Shown piece after piece: positions 1 to 8,281 of a DNA stretch of 45,909 nucleotides. The stretch spans positions 1-45,909 of the forward strand of contig JAFUXN010000037.1 of NCBI GenBank assembly GCA_017477125.1, given 5' to 3'. This DNA is from Selenomonadaceae bacterium (GTDB lineage Bacteria; Bacillota; Negativicutes; Selenomonadales; Selenomonadaceae). Within the stretch, counting starts at the first letter, position 1, and each line of letters starts with the position of its first letter. The position numbers were made by a program, and so were the translations under genes. Under the pieces are notes generated by a model. The model saw only the letters and a program-made list of their open reading frames with translations, did no database searches and was not told the DNA's origin.

Positions 1-296
1 ATCGGGCGCCCGCCAACTCGCGCGGCGGCTCGCCCTTCTCCCTCTGGTCGATGCTCAACCGTTAATGAGCGGAGGGAGCAATGGACGGGGCGACGGGGAA
101 AAATGGGCGCCCGCCTCGGCATGGGGCGGCTCGCCCTTCTCCCTGTGTTAGATGTCAAACCGTTGATGAGCGGAGGGCTCAACGGGTGGGGCGACGGGGA
201 AAAATGGGCGCCCGCCAACTCGCGCGGCGGCTCGCTCTGATCCTCTGGTCGATGCTCAACCGTTGATGAGCGGAGGGCTCAACGGACGGGGCGACG
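1..296 (-). repeat. Three tandem ~101-bp hairpin-bearing repeat units
   Basis: The block GGGCGCCCGCC...GGCGGCTCGCCC begins at 4, 105 and 206, giving a 101-bp period. Each unit also carries GATGAGCGGAGGG and ends in a run of A. Read on the minus strand, each unit has the form GGGCG-AG-CCGCC, a short loop, GGCGG-G-CGCCC, then ATTTTT (the T-run is seen for the second and third units). This has the shape of an intrinsic terminator. The neighbouring gene runs on the plus strand, so these hairpins do not sit at the end of any visible minus-strand gene. The same hairpin recurs near 26.3 kb and 45.5 kb. No credible coding sequence lies within, and positions 297-375 hold only the leader of the next gene. 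Confidence 0.8.
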
Positions 297-375
297 ATCC
301 TTTTTGGTTTTCCGGTTGATCGTTGCCCATGCCCGGCGCGATGTGAGTGTAAACTTTTTTCGATAGGACAATTTT

Positions 376-1101
376 ATGAGAGACAGAGTAGAGATATTGG
401 GAGTGGGCGTCGACCCCGTGACCATGGACGAGGCTCTTGCTCGCGTCGAAGGATTTTTTTCCGCGCGGAGCCCTCACCTGATCGCGACCGCCAACGCCGA
501 GATGTTGATGAACGCCACGCACGACGATCAGTTGCGCTCGATCCTCAACGGAGCTGATCTGGTTGTGCCCGACGGAGCAGGAACGGTATGGGCGGCTCAC
601 CATTTGGGCGCCGACATGCCCGAACGAGTTGCCGGCTACGATCTGGCGCAGGAGATCATGAGACGGGCGCCGTCGGCGGGACGCAAGATATTTTTCTTCG
701 GCTCGGCGCCGGGCGTCGCAGACAAGGCGAAGCTCAAGGCGGAGCAACTTTATCCCGGGATATCGATCGTCGGGACGCGCAACGGATATTTCAGCGCCGA
801 CGAAGAGCAGTCGATCATCGAGCAAATAAAACGAGCACAACCCGATCTGTTGTTGGTCGCGCTCGGAGTGCCCAAGCAGGAGAAGTGGCTCGCGGCTCAT
901 ATGGACGAACTCAACGTACCGGTGTCGATAGGCGTGGGCGGGACGTTCGACGTGATGGCGGGCGTGATGAAGCGGGCGCCGCTTTGGATACAACGCGCCA
1001 AACTCGAATGGTTGTTCAGGGCGATGCTCCAACCCAAACGCGCGGGACGACTGCTCGCCCTTCCGAAATTCGTTTTCAAAGTGCACGCGTCGAGGAAATG
1101 A
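376..1101 (+). CDS. tagA: WecG/TagA/CpsF family glycosyltransferase
   Basis: 241 aa, the usual length for this family, which transfers N-acetylmannosamine or a related sugar onto undecaprenyl-diphosphate-GlcNAc at the inner membrane face to build surface polymers. Family signatures are visible: the TANAEM segment (residues 38-43), VVPDGAGTVWA with the presumed catalytic Asp66, and GVGGTFDVMAGVMKRAP near residues 190-210. The end is the Arg-rich C-terminal tail (LEWLFRAMLQPKR) that in characterised TagA helps membrane association and closes the active site. The ATG follows an AGGA-type site. It converges on the LicD-type gene with only 10 bp between the stops. The family call is firm; the exact sugar and polymer are not determined. 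Confidence 0.9.
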   Translation: MRDRVEILGVGVDPVTMDEALARVEGFFSARSPHLIATANAEMLMNATHDDQLRSILNGADLVVPDGAGTVWAAHHLGADMPERVAGYDLAQEIMRRAPSAGRKIFFFGSAPGVADKAKLKAEQLYPGISIVGTRNGYFSADEEQSIIEQIKRAQPDLLLVALGVPKQEKWLAAHMDELNVPVSIGVGGTFDVMAGVMKRAPLWIQRAKLEWLFRAMLQPKRAGRLLALPKFVFKVHASRK

Positions 1102-1111
1102 TCAGCGCCGA

Positions 1112-2683
1112 TCAGAATTTCATCTCCTTGATCGCCGGCGAGATCAGCTCGAAAAATTTTTTGTATGGAATATCCGCCGTCGACGATGACACGTGCGATT
1201 GCTGTACCAAAAACTCATGCCAGTTCCCGTACCAAGATGTCAGCGCCCCGTCAAAATCCTCGGGGCAGTCGAGCATCACTTCCTCAAACGGCAATCGAAT
1301 CGTCCGCTCGAGACAACGCGTGTTCAACAGCCTGCCGCCCTTATAGAACGCCAATGTCGAAACGTGTTCGGATTGATAAAACGTGCGGAGCATGTGAGCC
1401 TCGAGCACGAGCGCCCGATTGCGGAACGGCATGTCGAGCAGTTGATACATTTTCTCGATCGGCATGATGCATTTCTCGTTCGCCTCAAGCAATTGTCTGA
1501 CCAACGGAGGATTGCCCGCCGCCAGCCTCAACTCGCGCGCCAGCATGAAATTGATCAAATGCTTGTTGTCGACGTCGTTCTCGAAAGGCGGGACGGGATC
1601 GAGCGCAAAGATATCGATCCAAATGCCTTGATTGACATTTTTTCGATCCTTCCATTGAACCATCGTCGTGGTGTTGTCTCGCAGCTTTGCAAAGCAAGCT
1701 CGGATCGGCCAAAACCAATTCTTCTGCCGAATCTCTTCAACCGTCTGACGGCTGACCATTGGAAGGTGCTCATCGCCCGCCGGCTTCTCTTCCTCCAATC
1801 GATAATCATACCAGAGATCAAGAAAAAATTCGGGCTTGAGTTCCGACGGCGCAACCTTTACAAACTTGTCGTAATCGGGACGGAACATCATCAGATCAAC
1901 GTCGTCGTCCCACGGAATAAATCCTTTGTGTCGAGCGGCGCCCAACAGCGTGCCCGAGTGAGCGAACCACCTCAAATTATATTTGCGGCAGACGCGCGCG
2001 AACTCGAGGATCAATCTGATCTGAGCGTTCCACAGTTTTTTGCGTTGGGTCGTGACAAGGAAGCCGCAACGAATTTCATCGCGATCTATGTCCTTGACGT
2101 ACGCCTCCCGCTCCGCGCGGACAGGTTGTTGACGATCTCGAACGTAAAAATAATCGTCGATAACGGCGACGGTCGGCGCCATGACCTCCGCCGCATAACG
2201 AAACGGCTCATCATCTTCGATCGCTTCGGGGAATTTCAAATTGGTCAGCTCCAGGAACGCTCGACGGTAGAGGTTGAGCGATAATACATTTTGATCGCCG
2301 ACGATGGAAACGTCCTCGCCTTCGCGCTCAACCAAGTTGGTAGATTGAATCACGTCGGCGCCCGACTCTGCCGCCGCGCTCAACAAAATTTCGAACGCAT
2401 TGTCAAAGAGCATGCCGTTGCCGTCGAACAGATAAACATATTCGCCGACTGCACGTTCGAGCCCGACATTCCTGTTCGCGTTCAAATTTTTTTGCCCCGG
2501 AATATACTTGAGCCTCGGATCACTCAACTGCTCAACGGTCGAGCCGACGATGATTATCTCTATGTCGGTCACGGTTTGAGCGAGCAAACTCTCAACGCTC
2601 GCCCGACTAAACTCGTTCGACGAGACGATCGCCGACACTCTTGGCGAAAATTTTTCTTCAGTCAACGCGATGCCTCCCGTCAT
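1112..2683 (-). CDS. LicD-family phosphotransferase with decayed GT2 N-terminus
   Basis: 523 aa. The C-terminal half is a LicD nucleotidyl/phosphotransferase domain. It has the hallmark GTLLGAARHKGFIPWDDDVD at about residues 244-263; LicD proteins transfer phosphocholine or similar groups onto cell-surface glycans. Residues ~13-150 resemble a GT2 (SpsA-like) fold: RVSAIVSSNEF, SLLAQTVTDIEIIIVGS and GEYVYLFDGNG. The GT2 metal-binding DDD is replaced by FDGNG and the usual nucleotide-binding DD is missing, so this half is probably not catalytic. The ATG overlaps the upstream stop (ATGA), suggesting translational coupling. A TTG six codons later (2665) sits 7 nt behind GGGAGG and is a real alternative start. 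Paralogue of the next gene upstream. Confidence 0.88.
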   Translation of the reverse strand: MTGGIALTEEKFSPRVSAIVSSNEFSRASVESLLAQTVTDIEIIIVGSTVEQLSDPRLKYIPGQKNLNANRNVGLERAVGEYVYLFDGNGMLFDNAFEILLSAAAESGADVIQSTNLVEREGEDVSIVGDQNVLSLNLYRRAFLELTNLKFPEAIEDDEPFRYAAEVMAPTVAVIDDYFYVRDRQQPVRAEREAYVKDIDRDEIRCGFLVTTQRKKLWNAQIRLILEFARVCRKYNLRWFAHSGTLLGAARHKGFIPWDDDVDLMMFRPDYDKFVKVAPSELKPEFFLDLWYDYRLEEEKPAGDEHLPMVSRQTVEEIRQKNWFWPIRACFAKLRDNTTTMVQWKDRKNVNQGIWIDIFALDPVPPFENDVDNKHLINFMLARELRLAAGNPPLVRQLLEANEKCIMPIEKMYQLLDMPFRNRALVLEAHMLRTFYQSEHVSTLAFYKGGRLLNTRCLERTIRLPFEEVMLDCPEDFDGALTSWYGNWHEFLVQQSHVSSSTADIPYKKFFELISPAIKEMKF

Positions 2684-4131
2684 TGAAATGCTCTGCCGAG
2701 AATTTCCGGCGCGATCCGTTTGAAAAAATCCCGATACGAGATGTCGGCACTGTGCGTTGAAACATGCGAGTGCGTAATGATCATCTCGCGCCAGTCGCCG
2801 TAATGCGCCGCCAGAACTTTATCGTAATCGATCGGTGCGGGCAACTTCAATCGCTCGAACGGCAACTCAACGAGCTCGCGCCAATACTCCGTCCGCCACT
2901 CATACCCCCGACGGTAGGCGAAGATCGAATTGATGTGCGCGCTGTACTCCGATTCAAACCAATGCTCCGCCAAAAATTTTTCGTACTCGAGCGCGCGATC
3001 TCTGAACGGTTTTTTGATCAGCGCCTTGAAATATTTTTTAGCCTTCGACGACATCTCGTTGATGTTGAGCGATTTCGGATTGCTGACCGCCAACATCAGA
3101 TCGGCGATGTGTTTGAAATCGTCGGCGTGCCGTTGATCTCTGAAGGGCGGGATCGGATCGAGCGGAAAGACATCAATGCCGATGCCTTGATTGACGTTGG
3201 GGCGATCGGGATATTCGATCATCGACGTCCGATTGTCTCTGATTTTGAAGTAGCTCGCCGCCGACGGCCACCACGCATTCGATTCGAAAACCTCTCGCGA
3301 GATCGTCGGCAATTTGAGCGGATTGCTCTCGCCCTCAACCGCGTAATCATACCAATAGTCGAGCGAGTACTCGGGTTTGAGCTCCTCGGCTATTATTTTT
3401 TTGAGACGCTCATAATCGGGGCGGAACATCGCAAGATCAACGTCGTCGTCCCACGGCACGAACCCGCCATGTCGAGCGGCACCGAGCAACGTACCGGCGT
3501 AGGCGAACCAATTCAAATCATGCTTGCGACAGATGCGCGCGAACTCGTCAATCAAATGCAGTTGGACGTTCCAAAGTTTTTTGCGCTGGCTCGTGACCAG
3601 AAATCCCGAGCGAAACTCGTCGTGCATGATGTCGGCGACAAGATCATTTGGATCGTGATTGGCGGCGGGCGTCGAGACATTCTTGACATAAAAATAATCG
3701 TCGATGAAAATGATCCTGTCGGCGAGATTGAACGCGGCGTATGAGAAGGCATTCGGCACCCGACAGCGCAATTGGCATCGCTCGAGAAAATCTTTGCGGT
3801 AGAGGTTGAGCGACGGCAACAGATGAAATCCCTCGGCGGCGAAAATATTTCTGTCGTCGATCAAACCGTTGAGCGTCGGCTGATCCCTGACGATCGAAAC
3901 CTCATCACCGTTGCGCTCGACATACGCCGTCGAGTGCACGATGTCTGCGCCCGCCGCCTCCGCCGCGCTCACCAATATCTCGAGCGCTCTATCGTCGACG
4001 AACATGCCGTCCGCCTCGATGAAATACACATAACGACCTTCGATCTGATCGAACGGTATGATGCCTGCGTCGGTCGACGTGTCGTTCGGCAGCTCGATTA
4101 TCGTCACCTTTTCTTCTCGCAATAATATCAC
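2680..4131 (-). CDS. LicD-family phosphotransferase, second paralogue, truncated GT2-like N-terminus
   Basis: 483 aa. The LicD core GTLLGAARHGGFVPWDDDVD is intact, as is the downstream VNQGIGIDVFPLDPIPPF region shared with the neighbouring paralogue. The N-terminus aligns to the paralogue only from its YVYLFDGNG-like block (here RYVYFIEADGM). About 60 residues of the GT2 Rossmann half are missing or replaced by a short unrelated stretch. The annotated start is GTG without a clear ribosome site. A second GTG at 4107, behind CGAGAAGAAAAG, may be the true start and would give a 475-aa protein. It is the first gene of a two-gene operon and lies only 38 bp from the divergent metallophosphoesterase. 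Confidence 0.86.
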   Translation of the reverse strand: MILLREEKVTIIELPNDTSTDAGIIPFDQIEGRYVYFIEADGMFVDDRALEILVSAAEAAGADIVHSTAYVERNGDEVSIVRDQPTLNGLIDDRNIFAAEGFHLLPSLNLYRKDFLERCQLRCRVPNAFSYAAFNLADRIIFIDDYFYVKNVSTPAANHDPNDLVADIMHDEFRSGFLVTSQRKKLWNVQLHLIDEFARICRKHDLNWFAYAGTLLGAARHGGFVPWDDDVDLAMFRPDYERLKKIIAEELKPEYSLDYWYDYAVEGESNPLKLPTISREVFESNAWWPSAASYFKIRDNRTSMIEYPDRPNVNQGIGIDVFPLDPIPPFRDQRHADDFKHIADLMLAVSNPKSLNINEMSSKAKKYFKALIKKPFRDRALEYEKFLAEHWFESEYSAHINSIFAYRRGYEWRTEYWRELVELPFERLKLPAPIDYDKVLAAHYGDWREMIITHSHVSTHSADISYRDFFKRIAPEILGRAFQ

Positions 4132-4169
4132 CTCGAACGGATTTTACATCAACATGGAGGGATCAATCA

Positions 4170-5387
4170 ATGCCGCGCCGATTATTTCTCAAGCTCCTCG
4201 TCTCCCTCGGGCTCACCAAATTCTTCCCGTCAATCTCAAACGTTGAGGCGGCATCCGAATCCGCGCGGAGCTATAAAAAATTATCTCTGAACGTCGAACA
4301 GATCATCACCGCCGATCCCCGAACGTCGCGCACTCTCATGTTCCGTTCGACCGAGCCGATCAAAAATATTTTTATCGAGTACAAGATGATCGGCGACGAT
4401 CAAATTTTTATCAGCCGACCGGCGGTCAATCGATATGAAGATCTGTTCATCGCCTCGTCGACGATCGATCAACTTAAGCCCGAATCTGTTTACGAATATC
4501 GGATCATCGACGGAGATCGAGCCACCGATTGGAAAAAACTTTCGACGCCCGGCTTCGGTCGCTTCCAAATGCTCATCTTCTGCGACAGTCAATGCGTCGA
4601 TTACGGCGTGTGGAAATCCGTCGCCGACCTCGCCTCGAAAAATTTCCCCGACGCCGAACTGGTCACCGTCATTGGCGACATCACCGACAACGGTCAATAC
4701 GCTCCGGGCTGGCGCGGCTGGCACGACGGAGCCGCTCAATTGTTATCGACGAGAATCTTCGCGCCCGTCATGGGCAATCACGAGTGTTATGAGCCCGTCA
4801 ATTGGTTGAACTGCATTCCCGTCGGCTACCTCAACCACTTCGTCCAACCGTCGAACGGCTCAACCAAATTTGACGGCTGCTTCTACTCATTCGACTACGG
4901 CGCGGTTCACTTCATCGTGCTCAATACTCAATTCGACGAGCTTGAGCCGTTGATGCCCGGGCTCGAGGACGCTCAATCGTACTGGCTTCGTCGGGACGTG
5001 GCGAACGCCAATCGACCGTGGCGGATCGTTCTCATGCACAAGGACATCTTTGATTACATGCGGGACACGTTCAGCGATGTCGGCAATCGGTTGATGCCGT
5101 TGTTCGACGAGTTTGGGATCGATCTGGTTTTGACGGGGCACCTCCATACCTACCGCAATCGCGGACACATTTTCGAGCAAAAAAAATCTGATCACGGTCC
5201 CGTTTACGTGATGTGCGGGCTCGCCGGTGATCAGAGATATACAGAAAAAGTCAGCGCGGCGTTTGACGAGGTCGCCGCCACTCCCAAGGATAATTATCTG
5301 GTGCTCGACGCCGACGCCGAGGAGCTTCGCCTTCGCTGCTTCTCCGTCGACGGCACTATCATTGATGATCTGTCGATACGAAAATAA
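4170..5387 (+). CDS. Exported metallophosphoesterase (calcineurin-like, purple-acid-phosphatase-like)
   Basis: 405 aa. The N-terminus PRRLFLKLLVSLGL matches a twin-arginine (Tat) signal (RRxFLK), so export of the folded, metal-loaded enzyme is likely. Residues ~38-125 look like the Ig/Fn3-like domain that precedes purple-acid-phosphatase-type catalytic domains. All dimetal ligands are present in order: D139 (FCDSQ), GDITDNG (169-175), GNHE (202-205), H290 (LMHKD) and GHLH (323-326). The enzyme should hydrolyse a phosphomonoester or phosphodiester outside the cytoplasm; the substrate cannot be told. GGAGGG 8 nt upstream fixes the ATG. The gene ends 2 bp from the convergent lactate permease stop. 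Confidence 0.9.
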   Translation: MPRRLFLKLLVSLGLTKFFPSISNVEAASESARSYKKLSLNVEQIITADPRTSRTLMFRSTEPIKNIFIEYKMIGDDQIFISRPAVNRYEDLFIASSTIDQLKPESVYEYRIIDGDRATDWKKLSTPGFGRFQMLIFCDSQCVDYGVWKSVADLASKNFPDAELVTVIGDITDNGQYAPGWRGWHDGAAQLLSTRIFAPVMGNHECYEPVNWLNCIPVGYLNHFVQPSNGSTKFDGCFYSFDYGAVHFIVLNTQFDELEPLMPGLEDAQSYWLRRDVANANRPWRIVLMHKDIFDYMRDTFSDVGNRLMPLFDEFGIDLVLTGHLHTYRNRGHIFEQKKSDHGPVYVMCGLAGDQRYTEKVSAAFDEVAATPKDNYLVLDADAEELRLRCFSVDGTIIDDLSIRK

Positions 5388-5389
5388 TT

Positions 5390-6931
5390 TCAACCGATGA
5401 GCGCTTGACCGAAGTACACGACCGCGCCCATGAATATCACGAACGGTATGTAGAACTTGACCGCGAACGCCAGCAATTGAGAGTCCGCGCCCTGCACGCC
5501 GATCGCCGCCGAGCCGATCGCTATCGACAGCGGAGAAATCATTTTGCCGGCGCAGGCGCCCGTTGCGTTCGCCGCCGCCACCCACGCTTGCACTGTCTCG
5601 TTCGCTCCGATCGCTTGGCTCGCTATGACCTGCAACTTGCCGAACAGCACGCAACTCGACGTCGCCGAACCCGTGATGTACGTTCCGACCGATCCAAGGA
5701 ACGCCGCAATCGTCGGGTAAGCCGTACCCGTCGCCGCAACCGCAGTGTCGGCGATCTGCCCCGTCATGCCGCTGTAGCCCATGACCTTCGCCGTCGCGAT
5801 AACCGAGATGATCGTCAGCATGGTGAACTTCAATCCGTTGATGGTCTTGCCGAGCACGCCGAACATTTCTCCGAACGACGCGCCTTGTTTGCTTCCTCCG
5901 ATGAACGCCGCCAACAGAATCAGCACGCCCGGGGTGTTGACCCAAACGAACGTGTAAGGCGCGCCGCCCTCGCCGGTGTAGATCGGCACGCTCGATTTGA
6001 TTGTCATCAACGCAGAGTTGATCGGCGGCACGAGTTTACTGGTGAACAGCAGGAACAGGAAGATCAGAATGAAGGGCATGCATGCGGTGAGCGCCTTCGA
6101 CGAATCGATCTTCGCCTCGGCTTGGTCGGGCATCGCATACTCGGGATCGTTGACGGGGAATTTCTTGGCAAGCACGACGATCGTCCCCATCGTGACGATA
6201 GCGCCCGCGACAACCGCCAGCTCGGGACCGACGAACATGGAAATTGCAAACTCGGGCAGGAAGAACGCAAGTCCCGCTCCCAAGCACATGGTCGTCATGC
6301 CCTTGAGCGCTTTGAGCGAGCCGCCGGTGACGATGACCATCAGCCACGGGCAGAGCAACGTGAGCACGCCGAGCTGCATGCTGGTGAATGTCGCCAGCTG
6401 TATCGGATCGAAGCCGGTGACGTTGGCGAGCGTGACGAGCGGAATGCCGATCGAGCCGTAAGCGGTCGGGACGGAGTTAGCGATCAAGCAGACGCTGACC
6501 GACAGGATCGGGTTGATGCCGATGCCGGCGAGCATACCGGCAGGCACGGCGATAGCGGTACCGAAGCCCGCCATGCCCTCGAGGAATCCGCCGAAGCCCC
6601 AACCGATCAGGAGGATCAGCACGCGCTTGTCGTGACTGACGCTGGTGAGCATCTCCTTGATGGTGTCCATGGCTTTGGTGTGCAGCACTAAATTATAAGT
6701 GAAAATGGCTGCGATAATGACTAACAGGATGGGCCAGCACGCGAGCGCGAGACCTTCGAGCACGGCTTCGATGGCGTACTGAGTCTCCATGCTCCAGACG
6801 CCGATGCCGGCGGCGAGCGAGATGATCAATGCGGCGACGCACGCTTTCCAAGGCGCCATTTTGATGATGGCGAGCGCGAGCACCAGCCACAAGATCGGTG
6901 ACAGTGCAAGTAAGAACATCAAAGTGATCAT
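5390..6931 (-). CDS. lctP: L-lactate permease (LctP/LldP family)
   Basis: 513 aa, highly hydrophobic throughout, with at least a dozen membrane segments. LctP landmarks are visible: GWGFGGFLEGMAGFGTA, GSIGIPLVTLANVTGFD, TGSATSSCVLFGKLQV and NATGACAGKMISPLSIAIG. The family moves lactate (and glycolate) with protons across the cytoplasmic membrane, which fits a lactate-using or lactate-producing anaerobe. AGGAGGA lies very close to the ATG, so the start could instead be the fifth codon (also ATG). It follows the GT8 cluster on the same strand after 74 bp, so co-transcription is possible, but a functional link is not evident. No lactate dehydrogenase is in the window. Confidence 0.93.
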   Translation of the reverse strand: MITLMFLLALSPILWLVLALAIIKMAPWKACVAALIISLAAGIGVWSMETQYAIEAVLEGLALACWPILLVIIAAIFTYNLVLHTKAMDTIKEMLTSVSHDKRVLILLIGWGFGGFLEGMAGFGTAIAVPAGMLAGIGINPILSVSVCLIANSVPTAYGSIGIPLVTLANVTGFDPIQLATFTSMQLGVLTLLCPWLMVIVTGGSLKALKGMTTMCLGAGLAFFLPEFAISMFVGPELAVVAGAIVTMGTIVVLAKKFPVNDPEYAMPDQAEAKIDSSKALTACMPFILIFLFLLFTSKLVPPINSALMTIKSSVPIYTGEGGAPYTFVWVNTPGVLILLAAFIGGSKQGASFGEMFGVLGKTINGLKFTMLTIISVIATAKVMGYSGMTGQIADTAVAATGTAYPTIAAFLGSVGTYITGSATSSCVLFGKLQVIASQAIGANETVQAWVAAANATGACAGKMISPLSIAIGSAAIGVQGADSQLLAFAVKFYIPFVIFMGAVVYFGQALIG

Positions 6932-7005
6932 TCCTCCTCATAGAAGAAATTTACGCGGCGGCTTTATAATTCATCGGCATCACCCCTTTCGCGGGAGAGA
7001 TCATA

Positions 7006-8241
7006 TTACATGGCTCGAACGATGGAATGAGATTCGGTTGGCATGCCCAGGATATATGAGACGAACGGCATGGCGTTGACGAAATCGATGCCCTCAACAA
7101 ATTTTTGACTAACCAAGAAATTTTTAAAAGCCGGGTAGCTGCCCGAGAAGATGAAGAATATCTTCTTGCGCTGACCGTCGGGAGGACGAAGAGCGTTGAG
7201 GATTTTCATTAGAGCGTCGGAATTGGAGGCGTCGACGATCATTTCTTGGTCGCCGATCTCGAACAGCGCTTTGACGGCAGGGATATTATTGTGTTCGGTG
7301 AAGAATGCCCTGTCGCGTTTGCCGAACAACTTTGTGAGATTAACCAGTACGTTTGCGTACGCTCTGTTTATTACGTCAACACTTTTGAAGACACTTTCAA
7401 CGTTCTCGAGATCGAACCACGGTGTTTTAGTAAAGTAGTCGAAGTAAAGCCGATTGAATTGATCATTTAAGTCGAGCCGGAGAGAATTGGCGACGTAGTG
7501 ATAAATTGCTTTCTTACTCCGGCGATTATATTGCAACATACGTTCCGTATTGATGAATCGATCAAATTTATCCGACAGCTTCATCATGCGACGCGCAAAA
7601 CAATAGTTGAGGATGTCTTGATCGAAAAGTTGACATTGAGGATGCTCGCAAACGAATTTATATCCGTCTTCAAGGCAATTCGGGTGCTCACGGAGATATT
7701 CCAAATCGAACAAGAGTACTCCGGCATTGAAATAATTTTGTTCATCGACCAAGCCCGAGGTGATCAGGTATTTTTGAGATTTATTTTGATGAAATCCCAA
7801 GTCAATTGCAATTTCAGGGACGGCAGCAAGTGGAGCCTCATTCATATCCGTTTGCCACAATTCGTTGATGTTAAGATTTACGATAATATCTGCATCGAGA
7901 TAAATGATCTTTGTTACTGACGTTGGAATAAGCGCGGGCATTAAGAGCCGATATAAAGTTGCGATGCTGTAACTTGATTGAAGAACAGAGGGTAAGTTCT
8001 TTTTGAATTGGAGAATTTGATTGGCGGCGAGATTTTCTACATTATAGAATTGGACGTGCTGAGTGTATCGCCCCGAGAGATAAATGAATTTGTCTCGGTT
8101 TACAGTAGTGAGTGTATTGTCATGCAAGATGTGGACGGTTATGTCCGCGTCGGTGTTCTCGAACACAGACGCCATTGATGTACCGACAAATTTGGAGTAG
8201 TGACCGTCGCGATCGTATAAGCCGTAGCAGACGTGGATCAT
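7006..8241 (-). CDS. GT8 family glycosyltransferase, paralogue 1
   Basis: 411 aa. Residues 1-270 form a GT8 domain (LgtC/RfaI type, retaining galactosyl- or glucosyltransferases of LPS and other surface glycans). It has the metal-binding DAD at 116-118 in IIYLDADII, and a YFNAGVLL and CQLFDQDILNY core. An H-x-x-(12 or more residues)-TPW block corresponds to the family's distal His/Trp region. The final ~110 residues are an extra domain (ending SHSIVRAM) not needed for GT8 activity and nearly identical in the two neighbouring paralogues. GGAGGTG stands 6 nt before the ATG. It is the last of three tandem copies. Confidence 0.92.
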   Translation of the reverse strand: MIHVCYGLYDRDGHYSKFVGTSMASVFENTDADITVHILHDNTLTTVNRDKFIYLSGRYTQHVQFYNVENLAANQILQFKKNLPSVLQSSYSIATLYRLLMPALIPTSVTKIIYLDADIIVNLNINELWQTDMNEAPLAAVPEIAIDLGFHQNKSQKYLITSGLVDEQNYFNAGVLLFDLEYLREHPNCLEDGYKFVCEHPQCQLFDQDILNYCFARRMMKLSDKFDRFINTERMLQYNRRSKKAIYHYVANSLRLDLNDQFNRLYFDYFTKTPWFDLENVESVFKSVDVINRAYANVLVNLTKLFGKRDRAFFTEHNNIPAVKALFEIGDQEMIVDASNSDALMKILNALRPPDGQRKKIFFIFSGSYPAFKNFLVSQKFVEGIDFVNAMPFVSYILGMPTESHSIVRAM

Positions 8242-8281
8242 TGTACCACCTCCTTGAGTTTATTGACCGGGAGTTATTATA

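Noticed and set aside
81-266. 61-codon plus-strand frame in the first repeat block
   Set aside because: It lies wholly within the tandem hairpin repeats, is Arg-rich and has no ribosome site.
256-1086. 276-codon minus-strand frame opposite tagA
   Set aside because: Arg/His-rich antisense reading of a clear glycosyltransferase gene; this GC-rich codon bias opens many such frames.
4887-6691. Long plus- and minus-strand frames over the metallophosphoesterase and lactate permease
   Set aside because: Composition is Arg/His/Asp-rich without any fold signature, and the opposing frames encode recognisable proteins.
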